The position numbers and the translations under genes were made by a program. A DNA stretch of 64,000 nucleotides, from positions 1 through 64,000 of the forward strand of contig NZ_JBNAFY010000001.1 of assembly GCF_049800915.1 (NCBI RefSeq), read 5' to 3'. Positions 46,466-54,780 of this stretch are shown piece by piece (the stretch's first letter is position 1; each line of letters opens with the position of its first letter). The DNA comes from Amaricoccus macauensis_A (GTDB taxonomy: Bacteria > Pseudomonadota > Alphaproteobacteria > Rhodobacterales > Rhodobacteraceae). The notes below the pieces were generated by a model that saw only the letters and a list, made by a program, of their open reading frames with translations, did not search any database and had not been told where the DNA came from.

Positions 46466-47266
46466 CTACTTTTCCGCTCCGCTCATGATTTCCTCTTCCA
46501 TCTCCCAGATCATCCCGAGGATTTCCTTCTTGGTCGCGTTGAAGGCGGGATCATCCTTGACCGCCCGCAGATCGGCGCCCACGGCACGGTCCGCGAAGGG
46601 CAGGCGGTATTCCTTGAAGATGCGGCCGGGCCGCGGCGCCATGACGAGCAGCCTCTCGCCGAGCAGCAGCGCCTCGTCTACGGAGTGGGTGATCAGGATG
46701 ATTGTCTTGCCGGTCTTCTTCCAGAGATCGAGCACCAGCCCCTGCATCTTCTCGCGGGTCAGCGCATCGAGCGCCCCGAGAGGCTCGTCCATCAGGATCA
46801 CGTCGGGATCGTTGGCGAGGCAGCGGGCCAGGGCCACGCGCTGCTGCATCCCGCCCGACAGTTCATAGACGGCCTTGTCCTTGAAGGATCTCAGTCCGAC
46901 GGTGTTGAGCAGGTTCTCGACGATGGTGTTGCGCTCGGTTTCCGGCATTCCCTTCATCCGGGGGCCGAAATCGACATTGTGCCGCACGTTCATCCACTCG
47001 AAGAGCGCACCCTTCTGGAACACCATGCCGCGCTCGGCACCGGGTCCCTTCACCGGCGCGCCGTTCAGCGTGACGGTGCCGGAAGTCGGCGCGAGAAAGC
47101 CTGCGAGAATGTTGAGCAACGTTGATTTGCCGCAGCCCGAAGGGCCGAGGACTGAGAGCAACTCGCCCTTCGCGATGTCGAGACTGACATTTTCGAGGGC
47201 CTGAACATGACCGCCATTCGGCAGGTCGAAACGCATGGACAGACTGTCGATGCTCAATGAAGCCAT
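46466..47266 (-). CDS. tauB: Taurine ABC transporter ATP-binding protein TauB
   Basis: About 266 residues of the nitrate/sulfonate/taurine ATPase group. Walker A G-P-S-G-C-G-K-S-T, signature L-S-G-G-M-Q-Q-R, Walker B V-I-L-M-D-E-P-L-G-A-L-D. The longer C-terminal tail (F-A-D-R-A-V to E-E-I-M-S-G-A-E-K) is common in this group. It energises TauC. Confidence 0.93.
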   Translation of the reverse strand: MASLSIDSLSMRFDLPNGGHVQALENVSLDIAKGELLSVLGPSGCGKSTLLNILAGFLAPTSGTVTLNGAPVKGPGAERGMVFQKGALFEWMNVRHNVDFGPRMKGMPETERNTIVENLLNTVGLRSFKDKAVYELSGGMQQRVALARCLANDPDVILMDEPLGALDALTREKMQGLVLDLWKKTGKTIILITHSVDEALLLGERLLVMAPRPGRIFKEYRLPFADRAVGADLRAVKDDPAFNATKKEILGMIWEMEEEIMSGAEK

Positions 47267-47296
47267 GAAGCGGTTTTCCAGAAGCTAGGAGTGGAG

Positions 47297-47322
47297 GAGA
47301 GGCCGGCGGGCGCCAGCCTCTC
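47297..47322 (-). other. Stem-loop between tauA and tauB
   Basis: GAGAGGC (47297-47303) pairs with GCCTCTC (47316-47322) with further inner G-C pairs. It stands in the 67-nt gap after the binding-protein gene and may raise tauA mRNA stability. Confidence 0.55.
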
Positions 47323-47333
47323 GAGGCGGGACC

Positions 47334-48314
47334 CTACTGGGCCGCGGCGAGCGGTGCGGTGTTGACCGCGTCGTCGTAGCTGTCGAGCGCACTGTCGATG
47401 CTGCCGGACTCGACGAAGACATCCGCGACGCCCTTCATGAAGGACTGGACGTTTCCGCCCAGCCACCTTTCGGAAAGCTGCGCTTCGACCGACGGGAAGG
47501 TGAAGGTGGAGATCGACGCCTCAGTGGCCTCGACCGACATGCCCGACTCGGACGCGATCTTCTCGAGCATGTCCGCAGGGTGGCCGTCGTTCCAGGCCGC
47601 ATTGGCTTCCGCGGTTACCTTGAGGAAGGTCGAGACGATGTCGTCGTTCTCGATGACGAAATCGGCCGGCGCCGAGGTCACGTCGAACACGAGAATGCCG
47701 AGCTCTTCCTTCTCTTCGCCGGAAAGCAGCACGTTGCCGTGTTCCTTCATGCGCGAAAGGCCACCGCCCCAGCCGCAGGCGAAATCGACTTCACCCTGGG
47801 CCAGCGCCGCGGCGCCATCGGTCGGCGCCATGTCGACGATGTTGAGAGAGGAGACGTCGATGCCGAAATGGTCCATCTGGCGCAGGAAGCCGTAATGGGC
47901 GGCGGTGCCGATTGGAACGGCAACCTTCTTGCCGTTGAGTTCCTCGGCGCTGTCCTTGTCGATCTCAAGTTCGGTCGCCACGACGCAGTTGTCGTTCTCG
48001 GAATAGCTTACGGCGATATCGAGCACCTGAAGCGCCTGGCCCGCGGAGGTGGCGACCACGAAGGGGGGCAGGCCCTGCGAGACCGAGATCTGCACGTCGC
48101 CCGATGCCATGGCCGCCGACATCGCGGTGCCCGTCTCGAAGCTCACCCAGTTCACCGGCATGCCGAGAGCTTCCGCATATGCCCCATCGGCCTTGGCGGC
48201 GAGGAACGGCATCGGCCATTCGAGGAAGTATCCGACGGTCAGTTCCTGCGCCGTTGCCGCCTGCGCGGCCAGCAATGCGCTGCCACCGGCCAGAAGGGTT
48301 GCGATTTTCTTCAT
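47334..48314 (-). CDS. tauA: Taurine ABC transporter substrate-binding protein TauA
   Basis: About 326 residues. Sec signal peptide to about residue 22 (A-A-Q-A-A-T-A, then Q-E-L-T-V-G-Y). The fold is that of sulfonate/nitrate-binding proteins (V-A-V-P-I-G-T-A-A-H-Y-G-F, G-E-V-D-F-A-C-G-W-G-G-G). GGAG lies 8 nt before the ATG. It is divergent from tpa across a shared control region. Confidence 0.92.
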   Translation of the reverse strand: MKKIATLLAGGSALLAAQAATAQELTVGYFLEWPMPFLAAKADGAYAEALGMPVNWVSFETGTAMSAAMASGDVQISVSQGLPPFVVATSAGQALQVLDIAVSYSENDNCVVATELEIDKDSAEELNGKKVAVPIGTAAHYGFLRQMDHFGIDVSSLNIVDMAPTDGAAALAQGEVDFACGWGGGLSRMKEHGNVLLSGEEKEELGILVFDVTSAPADFVIENDDIVSTFLKVTAEANAAWNDGHPADMLEKIASESGMSVEATEASISTFTFPSVEAQLSERWLGGNVQSFMKGVADVFVESGSIDSALDSYDDAVNTAPLAAAQ

Positions 48315-48409
48315 CTCTCACTCCAAGTTGTCGTCTTTGGGCCATTCGAACCGCGTCAGGCGATCCGGCTTGACTACTGCCGTTGCGCAGGCGTCCAACT
48401 GCCGCGCCT

Positions 48410-48437
48410 GGTGCAAAGTTAAGAAAAGCTTTGCACC
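48410..48437. promoter_or_regulatory. Perfect inverted repeat in the tauA-tpa control region
   Basis: GGTGCAAAG (48410-48418) and CTTTGCACC (48429-48437) are perfect 9-bp arms, 10 bases apart. Related sequence GCAAATTTGTGCAC recurs at 48500-48514 and GCAAATTGCAC at 49997-50007 before tauR. It is not part of the CTGG repeats and may bind another protein. The rest of 48,315-48,608 holds only control sequence. Confidence 0.5.
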
Positions 48438-48459
48438 TTACCACAACACGGGGTTCCAA

Positions 48460-48494
48460 CTGGACTCAGCGTTTGGTCTGCTCTGGCCCTACTC
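48460..48494 (+). promoter_or_regulatory. Candidate TauR operator between tauA and tpa
   Basis: Direct repeats CTGGACTCAGC (48460) and CTGGCCCTACTC (48483) start 23 nt apart, about two helix turns, on the same face. TauR of Rhodobacter is known to bind direct repeats in the tpa promoter. The element fits control of both divergent operons. Confidence 0.65.
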
Positions 48495-48608
48495 GCGCTG
48501 CAAATTTGTGCACTATTGGGGTTAACAGCCCGGAACGGTGCAAATGACGATGCGATTCGACCGGTGCGACCTTTCTATCAGTGACGGCTTTCACCTGGAG
48601 GGACCCCC

Positions 48609-49988
48609 GTGACCTATTCTGCCCCCAAGAACGACTTCGACGAGATCATCCGGGCCGATCGCGCCCATGTCTGGCATCACCTGACGCAGCACAAGCCGCT
48701 CGAGACGATCGATCCGCGCGTGATGGTCGAGGGCAAGGGAATGCGCCTCTGGGATGCAAAGGGCCGCGAGCATCTCGATGCGGTTTCGGGGGGCGTCTGG
48801 ACCGTGAATGTCGGCTACGGGCGCGAGAGCATCGCGAACGCCGTGCGCGACCAGCTGGTGAAGCTCAACTACTTCGCCCAGTCCGCGGGCTCCATTCCGG
48901 GCGCGATGTTCGCAGAGCGCCTGATCGGGCGGATGCCCGGTATGAGCCGCGTCTACTACGTCAACTCGGGCTCCGAGGCGAACGAGAAGGCGTTCAAGAT
49001 GGTCCGCCAGATCGCGCACAAGCGCTACGGCGGCAAGAAGCACAAGATCCTCTACCGCGAGCGCGACTACCACGGCTCGACGATCACCACAATCTCGGCC
49101 GGCGGCCAGCCCGAGCGCAACGCGCAGTATGGTCCCTACACGCCCGGTTTCGTTGCCGTGCCGCACTGCCTCGAGTATCGCGCGCAGTGGGATGTCGAGA
49201 ACTACGGCGAGCGATCTGCTGACGCCATCGAGGAAGTCATCCTGCGCGAAGGCCCCGATACGGTCGGCGCGATCTGCCTCGAGCCGGTGACGGCAGGGGG
49301 TGGCGTCATCACTCCGCCGCGCGGCTACTGGGAGCGCGTGCAGGAGATTTGCCGCAAGTATGACATCCTCCTGCATATCGACGAGGTCGTCTGCGGCGTC
49401 GGCCGGACCGGAAAGTGGTTCGGTTACCAGCAGTATGGCATCCAGCCCGACATGGTCACCATGGCCAAGGGTGTTGCGTCGGGTTACGCCGCAATCGCGT
49501 GCCTGGTGACGACCGAAGCGGTCTTCGACATGTTCAAGGACGACGCGAGCGACCCGATGAGCTTCTTCCGCGACATCTCGACCTTCGGCGGCTGCACCGC
49601 AGGCCCGGCTGCGGCGCTTGAGAACATGCGCATCATCGAGGACGAGAACCTGCTGGCGAACACCGAAACCATGGGTGCGCGCCTGATGGACAATCTCCAT
49701 GCGCTCAAGGACAAGCACGAGGTCATCGGCGATGTGCGCGGCATCGGGCTCTTCTGCGGCGCCGAGCTTGTCGCGGACCGCGCTTCCAAGACCCCGGTTG
49801 CCGAGGCACAGATCCAGGCGGTCGTTGCCGACTGCATGGCTCAGGGCGTCATCATCGGTGCCACCGCACGTGCCCTTCCGGGCATGAACAACACGCTCTG
49901 CCTCTCGCCCGCCCTCATCGCGACGGCGGACGACATCGATGCGATCACCTCCGCCATCGACACCGCACTGACGAAGGTCTTCAGCTGA
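48609..49988 (+). CDS. tpa: Taurine-pyruvate aminotransferase Tpa
   Basis: About 459 residues, class III aminotransferase. PLP lysine Lys287 in M-A-K-G-V-A-S-G-Y, aspartate in H-I-D-E-V-V-C-G-V-G-R-T-G-K-W-F-G. It moves the amino group of taurine to pyruvate, giving sulfoacetaldehyde and alanine. The start is GTG 48609, preceded by GGAGGG. The common partners xsc and pta are absent from this window; an aldehyde dehydrogenase and an exporter are found instead. Confidence 0.92.
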   Translation: MTYSAPKNDFDEIIRADRAHVWHHLTQHKPLETIDPRVMVEGKGMRLWDAKGREHLDAVSGGVWTVNVGYGRESIANAVRDQLVKLNYFAQSAGSIPGAMFAERLIGRMPGMSRVYYVNSGSEANEKAFKMVRQIAHKRYGGKKHKILYRERDYHGSTITTISAGGQPERNAQYGPYTPGFVAVPHCLEYRAQWDVENYGERSADAIEEVILREGPDTVGAICLEPVTAGGGVITPPRGYWERVQEICRKYDILLHIDEVVCGVGRTGKWFGYQQYGIQPDMVTMAKGVASGYAAIACLVTTEAVFDMFKDDASDPMSFFRDISTFGGCTAGPAAALENMRIIEDENLLANTETMGARLMDNLHALKDKHEVIGDVRGIGLFCGAELVADRASKTPVAEAQIQAVVADCMAQGVIIGATARALPGMNNTLCLSPALIATADDIDAITSAIDTALTKVFS

Positions 49989-50030
49989 TCGCAGACGCAA
50001 ATTGCACTGGGGGTTCGGGCCGCATAGCAT

Positions 50031-50059
50031 AGGTCCAAATCTCCAGCGCAACAGGTCCA
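50031..50059 (-). promoter_or_regulatory. Candidate TauR operator at the tauR start
   Basis: AGGTCCA at 50031-50037 and again at 50053-50059, 22 nt apart. Read on the other strand they are TGGACCT repeats, matching CTGGAC of the other two sites in sequence and spacing. The site touches the tauR start and suggests autoregulation. Confidence 0.55.
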
Positions 50060-50062
50060 GAT

Positions 50063-51538
50063 TTGGCGATACCTCCCGAGGTCTTTCTTCTTCCCCCGCG
50101 CAGCGACGCAACCCTCCAGCAGCAGATCCACCAGATTGTCGCCGAGGCAATCGTGTCGGGCCGATGTGCGGCCGGGGAGAAGATGCCTTCGTCGCGCAAG
50201 CTTGCCGATCACCTCGGCGTTTCGCGCATCACCGTGACGCTGGCCTACACGGAACTCGTGGCAAACGAATACCTGGTCTCGCGCGACCGGTCGGGGTATT
50301 TCGTTGCCGACACCGCACCAAAGCGCCCGGATTTTGCCGATGACACCGTGACCGGGCAGGGCGGTGTGGACTGGAACAGCAAACTCACCCGGCGGGTGGA
50401 ATACCGCAACGACATCCTGCGCCCGCCGAACTGGACCGACTACAAGTATCCCTTCATCTACGGACAGTCCGACCCGGACCTGTTTGACCACCGCAACTGG
50501 CGCAACTGCGCGCTGCGAGCGGTGGGGCGTCGGGATTTCGACGCGCTCACCCACGACCACTACCAGAACGACGATCCGATGCTGGTGGAGTTTATTCTCC
50601 GCTACATCCTGCCGCGTCGCGGCATACGCGCCCATCCCGACGAGATCCTGATCACCATGGGTGGCCAGAACGCGCTCTGGATGATCGCCCAGCTTCTGCT
50701 CTCGGAGGGCCAGAGGGCAATCGTCGAGAACCCCTGCTTCCCAGGGCTCCGCCGCATCTTCGACCAGATGCGCTATGTCGGGACGTCCATTGATGTCGAC
50801 AGCGAAGGCCTGCCGCCCGACCTCGTGCCCGCTTCGGCGGATGTCGTATTCACGACGCCAAGCCACCATTGCCCGACGAATGTCACGATGCCGCTGGAGC
50901 GCCGCCTCGCGCTGCTGGAACGGGCCATGCGCGACGATTTCATCATCGTGGAGGACGACTACGAGTTCGAAATCTCCTTCCTGAACTCCCCGTCGCCAGC
51001 CCTGAAATCGCTCGATCAGACAGGTTCGGTGATCTATCTCGGGTCCTTCTCGAAATCGATCTTTCCGGGGCTGCGCCTGGGCTACGTCGTGGCCGCCAAG
51101 CCCTTTATTCAGGAAATGCGCAAACTGCGCATGGTGGTGCTGCGCCACCCACCAAGCCACATCCAGCGCACCACGGCCTACTTCCTGTCACTGGGTCACT
51201 ACGACAGCCAGATCAGCCGAATGGCCCGCACCTACAGCAAGCGCCGCGCGATCATGGAGAACTGCATTCGCGAGTTTGGGCTGACACCGGACGGAAGAGA
51301 AATGTTCGGCGGCTCGTCCTTCTGGCTCAAGGCCCCGCCGGGTGTCGATACCACCCAGCTTGCCCTGGACCTGCGAAGGCATAGCGTGCTGATCGAGCCG
51401 GGCAACGCCTTCTACGCTAACCGATCGCCCGACACGTCGCACTATCGGCTGGCCTATTCCTCCATCAATGCGAATCTCATCCGCGATGGAATGGTGCTCG
51501 TGGCAGAAGGGCTCGACGCCGCGCAGCAGGCCGCCTGA
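50063..51538 (+). CDS. tauR: MocR/GntR-type taurine regulator TauR
   Basis: About 491 residues. GntR winged helix (M-P-S-S-R-K-L-A-D-H-L-G-V-S-R-I-T-V-T-L-A-Y, residues 41-62) followed by an aminotransferase-like domain with PLP lysine Lys331 in G-S-F-S-K-S-I-F-P-G-L-R-L-G-Y. TauR activates taurine genes in Rhodobacter. The frame opens with TTG 50063, only 75 nt after tpa; no ATG lies before the DNA-binding domain, so a TTG or other start is needed. Confidence 0.9.
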   Translation: MAIPPEVFLLPPRSDATLQQQIHQIVAEAIVSGRCAAGEKMPSSRKLADHLGVSRITVTLAYTELVANEYLVSRDRSGYFVADTAPKRPDFADDTVTGQGGVDWNSKLTRRVEYRNDILRPPNWTDYKYPFIYGQSDPDLFDHRNWRNCALRAVGRRDFDALTHDHYQNDDPMLVEFILRYILPRRGIRAHPDEILITMGGQNALWMIAQLLLSEGQRAIVENPCFPGLRRIFDQMRYVGTSIDVDSEGLPPDLVPASADVVFTTPSHHCPTNVTMPLERRLALLERAMRDDFIIVEDDYEFEISFLNSPSPALKSLDQTGSVIYLGSFSKSIFPGLRLGYVVAAKPFIQEMRKLRMVVLRHPPSHIQRTTAYFLSLGHYDSQISRMARTYSKRRAIMENCIREFGLTPDGREMFGGSSFWLKAPPGVDTTQLALDLRRHSVLIEPGNAFYANRSPDTSHYRLAYSSINANLIRDGMVLVAEGLDAAQQAA

Positions 51539-51661
51539 GCCTTCCCGAAACATACATCGCAAATTCGTTAATCACTGCACACGCCGAGCGGTCAATAATT
51601 AGACAGCTTCGGCGCAATTCGGCTGCGTATGAAAAAAGTCCGGAAAATTTCATTGCCTTAC

Positions 51662-51686
51662 CGTGAAGAATATGGCGATATTTTCA
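51662..51686 (+). promoter_or_regulatory. Inverted repeat upstream of the XRE-cupin regulator
   Basis: GTGAAGAATAT (51662-51672) and ATATTTTCAC (51677-51686) form an imperfect palindrome around GGCG, one base unpaired. It lies 50 nt before the chosen regulator start, so it fits an autoregulatory site. Confidence 0.4.
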
Positions 51687-51736
51687 CGAGGCCAGACGCG
51701 GCACGCCCGCGAACCGAACGCGTGAAAGTAGGAAGA

Positions 51737-52294
51737 ATGTCGGACGACGAGACACTTGGTCAGGATATTCGGGCTCTGCGGCACTCCCGCAAGATGACGC
51801 TCGAAGAACTTGCGAAGGCGACGGGAAAATCGCTGGGCTGGGTGTCGCAGGTCGAGCGCGGCCTGTCCGTCCCGACCGTCGATGACCTGCACCGCATTTC
51901 CCGCGTTCTGGAAGTGCCGATGTCGATGTTCCTCGGTGTGGCCGACGCTTCCGAGGAAGAGCGCGGCCTGATCGTGCGTGCGTCCAAGCGCCGCGAGATC
52001 GGTGAGCGTGACAGTGGCCTCTTCGAGACACTGCTCTCACCCGACCTGACCGATGATTTCGAGGTCATCCATTCAACCTTCCTGCCCGGCGCCACGCTGG
52101 AGGAAACGCGCCAGCGGGCCACCTCCGAAGTCGTCTACCTGATCTCGGGCAGGCTCGATGTCTGGATCGAGGACAGGAAGTTCATCATCGAGGCTGGCGA
52201 CAGCTTCCGCATCAAGGGCTCGGAATATCGCTGGGCCAATCCCTATGACACCCCGGCCTCGGCGGTCTGGGTCATCTCTCCTCCGGTCTATTGA
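51737..52294 (+). CDS. XRE-family regulator with C-terminal cupin domain
   Basis: About 185 residues. Helix-turn-helix I-R-A-L-R-H-S-R-K-M-T-L-E-E-L-A-K-A-T-G-K-S-L-G-W-V-S-Q-V-E-R-G in the first third, then a cupin barrel (V-V-Y-L-I-S-G-R-L-D-V-W, A-G-D-S-F-R-I-K-G). Such regulators sit beside amine and amino-acid catabolic genes. I chose ATG 51737 with AGGAAG just before it; an ATG at 51629 would add 36 atypical residues. The next gene starts 9 nt after its stop, so it probably controls the flavoprotein operon. Confidence 0.88.
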   Translation: MSDDETLGQDIRALRHSRKMTLEELAKATGKSLGWVSQVERGLSVPTVDDLHRISRVLEVPMSMFLGVADASEEERGLIVRASKRREIGERDSGLFETLLSPDLTDDFEVIHSTFLPGATLEETRQRATSEVVYLISGRLDVWIEDRKFIIEAGDSFRIKGSEYRWANPYDTPASAVWVISPPVY

Positions 52295-52303
52295 GGTTTG
52301 GCC

Positions 52304-54742
52304 ATGAGTGTTCCTTCTGTCGCCCGCGTGGTGATTATCGGTGGCGGTGTGGTCGGCGTATCGGCGCTCTATCATCTGGCCAAGGCCGGCTGGACGGACT
52401 GTGTCCTTCTGGAGAAGAACGAGCTGACCGCGGGCTCCACCTGGCATGCCGCCGGAAACTGTCCGAACTTCTCGACCAGCTACGGCGTGATGAACATGCA
52501 GCGCTACGGCCTTGCGCTCTATCGCGACCTGGCCGCGGAGGTCGACTACCCGATCAACTACCACGTGACCGGCGCCATCCGCCTCGCCCACAGCCATGAG
52601 CGGATGATGGAATTCGAGCGCGTCCGCGGCATGGCCGCCCATATGGGGCTGACCATGGACATGTGCACGCCCGATGAACTTCAGGCGCATTTCCCCTTCA
52701 TGGAAACCCACGATCTCGAAGGCGGCCTCTGGGACCCGCTTGACGGCGACATCGACCCGAGCCAGGTCACGCAGGCGCTCGCCAAGGGCGCGCGTGCGGC
52801 GGGCGGAACCATCGCGCGCTTCACCCCCGCAACCGGCGTCAGCCGCGAGAACGGCGAATGGGTCGTCCACACCGAGAAGGGCGACATCCGCTGCGAATAC
52901 GTGGTCAACGCCGCGGGCTACTACGCGGCCCGTGTCGGTGAATGGTTCCTCCCCCATGGCGGGCGCCGCGTGCCGCTCACCGTGATGAGCCACCAGTATT
53001 TCCTGACCGAAGGCATCCCCGAGGTCGCGGCGTGGTCGAAGGAGCATGGCCGCAAGCTGCCGATGGTCCGAGACGTGGACAGTTCCTACTACCTCCGCCA
53101 GGACACCCACTCGCTGAACCTCGGTCCCTACGAGCGCAACTGCCAGGCCGCCTGGATCACGGCCGACGACCAGATGCCCGAGGACTTCAGCTTCCAGCTC
53201 TATCCCGACGATCTCGACCGCTTGGAATGGTATATCATGGACGCGATGGAGCGCGTGCCGCTCCTGGGCAGCCAGGGCGTTCAGCGCAACATCAACGGCC
53301 CCATCCCCTACGCACCCGACGGCCTGCCGATGATCGGCCCGATGCCTGGCGTGCCCAATGCCTTCGAGGCCCACAGCTTCACCTTCGGCATCGCCCAGGG
53401 CGGCGGGGCAGGCAAGGTCCTTTCCGAGTGGATCATGCACGGCCAGACCGAATGGGACATGTGGGCGGTGGATCCGCGCCGCTACACCGATCATGCCGAC
53501 GCGAGTTTCTCCCTCGGAAAGGCGCTCGAAACCTACGGCAATGAATACGCGATGCAATTTCCGCATCACGAATGGCCCGCCGAACGCAACCGCAAGCTCT
53601 CGCCGAACCACGAACGCCTCCTGGCGGATGGTGCGCAAATGGGGGCCTACAATGGCTGGGAACGGGCCAACTGGTTCGCCAAGCCCGGTGACGACACCTC
53701 CGAGGCGGCAACCCACACATGGGACCGCAACGGCCCCTGGGAGCCGCGGGTGCGCGAAGAGGTCCAAGCCGTGCGTGACGGCGCCGGCGTCATCGATCTC
53801 TGCGGTTTCTCGCGCTACGGTCTGAGCGGCGAGGGGGCTGCCGAGTTCCTGCGCGGCCTTGTCGCGGGCGGCCTGCCGAAAGTCGGGCGCATGAACCTCA
53901 TCTACCTCCCCGACAGCCGCGGCCGTGTCCTCACCGAGATGTCCTGCATCCGGCACGGGGATGACGACTTCACCCTCATGACCGCCGCTGTCGCCCAGTG
54001 GCACGATTTCGAGATCCTCTCGCGCAACCTGCCCGAAGGGCTCACGCTCACGGATCGGACCGCTGACGTCACCTCGATGCTCGTCACCGGCCCAAATGCG
54101 CGCGATCTGCTGGCGCCGATCACGGACGCCGATCTCTCGCTCGGCTGGCTCACCCACCAGAACGCCACGGTGGCAGGCAAGCCCGCGCTTCTGGCGCGCG
54201 TGTCCTTCGCCGGAGAACTGGGCTGGGAAGTGCATGTTTCGCCCGAGGATGCGAGGGAGGTCTATGCCGCCATCCGCGATGCCGGCGCCGTACCCTTCGG
54301 CATGTATGCCCTCAACTCCATGCGGATCGAGAAGGGGTATCTCACCTGGAAGGGCGACCTCTCCACCGACTATTCGCTGCTGGAGACCGGTCTTGGCCGC
54401 TTCGTCCGGCTCGACAAACCGCAGGATTTCCCGGGCAAGGCTGCCCTTCAGGCCGAAGCCGCCAAGGGTCCGTCGAAGCGGCTCGTGACGCTGATCGTCG
54501 AGCCGGGGAAACAGGACGCGCCCTATATGGCCGCCGTCTTCGCGGATGGCGCGCGCGTGGGTGAGGTGACCTCCGCCGCCTATGGCTACCGCGTCGATGC
54601 CGCCATTGCGCTGGCCATGCTCGATGCCGCCGTGGCCCCCGGTGCTTCCGTCGAGGTCGAAGTCTACGGACAGCGCCTCAAGGCTACCGTTCAGGAGAGT
54701 TCGTGCCTCTGGGATGCTGACAACACCCGCATTCGCGCCTGA
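52304..54742 (+). CDS. FAD-dependent dehydrogenase/GcvT fusion (dimethylglycine dehydrogenase-like), copy 2
   Basis: About 812 residues. FAD motif V-V-I-I-G-G-G-V-V-G-V-S and His48 in T-A-G-S-T-W-H-A-A-G, the place of the covalent FAD in dimethylglycine dehydrogenase. The GcvT half starts near residue 430 and ends in L-E-T-G-L-G-R-F-V-R-L-D-K. ATG 52304 has GAGG 7 nt upstream. It heads an apparent operon with copy 3 and, after a 69-nt gap, etfBA-folD-purU. Predicted to oxidise an N-methyl group, pass electrons to ETF and the carbon to folate. Exact substrate unknown. Confidence 0.87.
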   Translation: MSVPSVARVVIIGGGVVGVSALYHLAKAGWTDCVLLEKNELTAGSTWHAAGNCPNFSTSYGVMNMQRYGLALYRDLAAEVDYPINYHVTGAIRLAHSHERMMEFERVRGMAAHMGLTMDMCTPDELQAHFPFMETHDLEGGLWDPLDGDIDPSQVTQALAKGARAAGGTIARFTPATGVSRENGEWVVHTEKGDIRCEYVVNAAGYYAARVGEWFLPHGGRRVPLTVMSHQYFLTEGIPEVAAWSKEHGRKLPMVRDVDSSYYLRQDTHSLNLGPYERNCQAAWITADDQMPEDFSFQLYPDDLDRLEWYIMDAMERVPLLGSQGVQRNINGPIPYAPDGLPMIGPMPGVPNAFEAHSFTFGIAQGGGAGKVLSEWIMHGQTEWDMWAVDPRRYTDHADASFSLGKALETYGNEYAMQFPHHEWPAERNRKLSPNHERLLADGAQMGAYNGWERANWFAKPGDDTSEAATHTWDRNGPWEPRVREEVQAVRDGAGVIDLCGFSRYGLSGEGAAEFLRGLVAGGLPKVGRMNLIYLPDSRGRVLTEMSCIRHGDDDFTLMTAAVAQWHDFEILSRNLPEGLTLTDRTADVTSMLVTGPNARDLLAPITDADLSLGWLTHQNATVAGKPALLARVSFAGELGWEVHVSPEDAREVYAAIRDAGAVPFGMYALNSMRIEKGYLTWKGDLSTDYSLLETGLGRFVRLDKPQDFPGKAALQAEAAKGPSKRLVTLIVEPGKQDAPYMAAVFADGARVGEVTSAAYGYRVDAAIALAMLDAAVAPGASVEVEVYGQRLKATVQESSCLWDADNTRIRA

Positions 54743-54780
54743 CCCCAATCGCCTGTCCCAAACGCAAGGACTTCTGAAAA

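Noticed and set aside
52073..54748. An 891-codon minus-strand open frame opposite flavoprotein copy 2
   Set aside because: Same reason: antisense of a certain gene, with low-complexity G/A/R-rich content.
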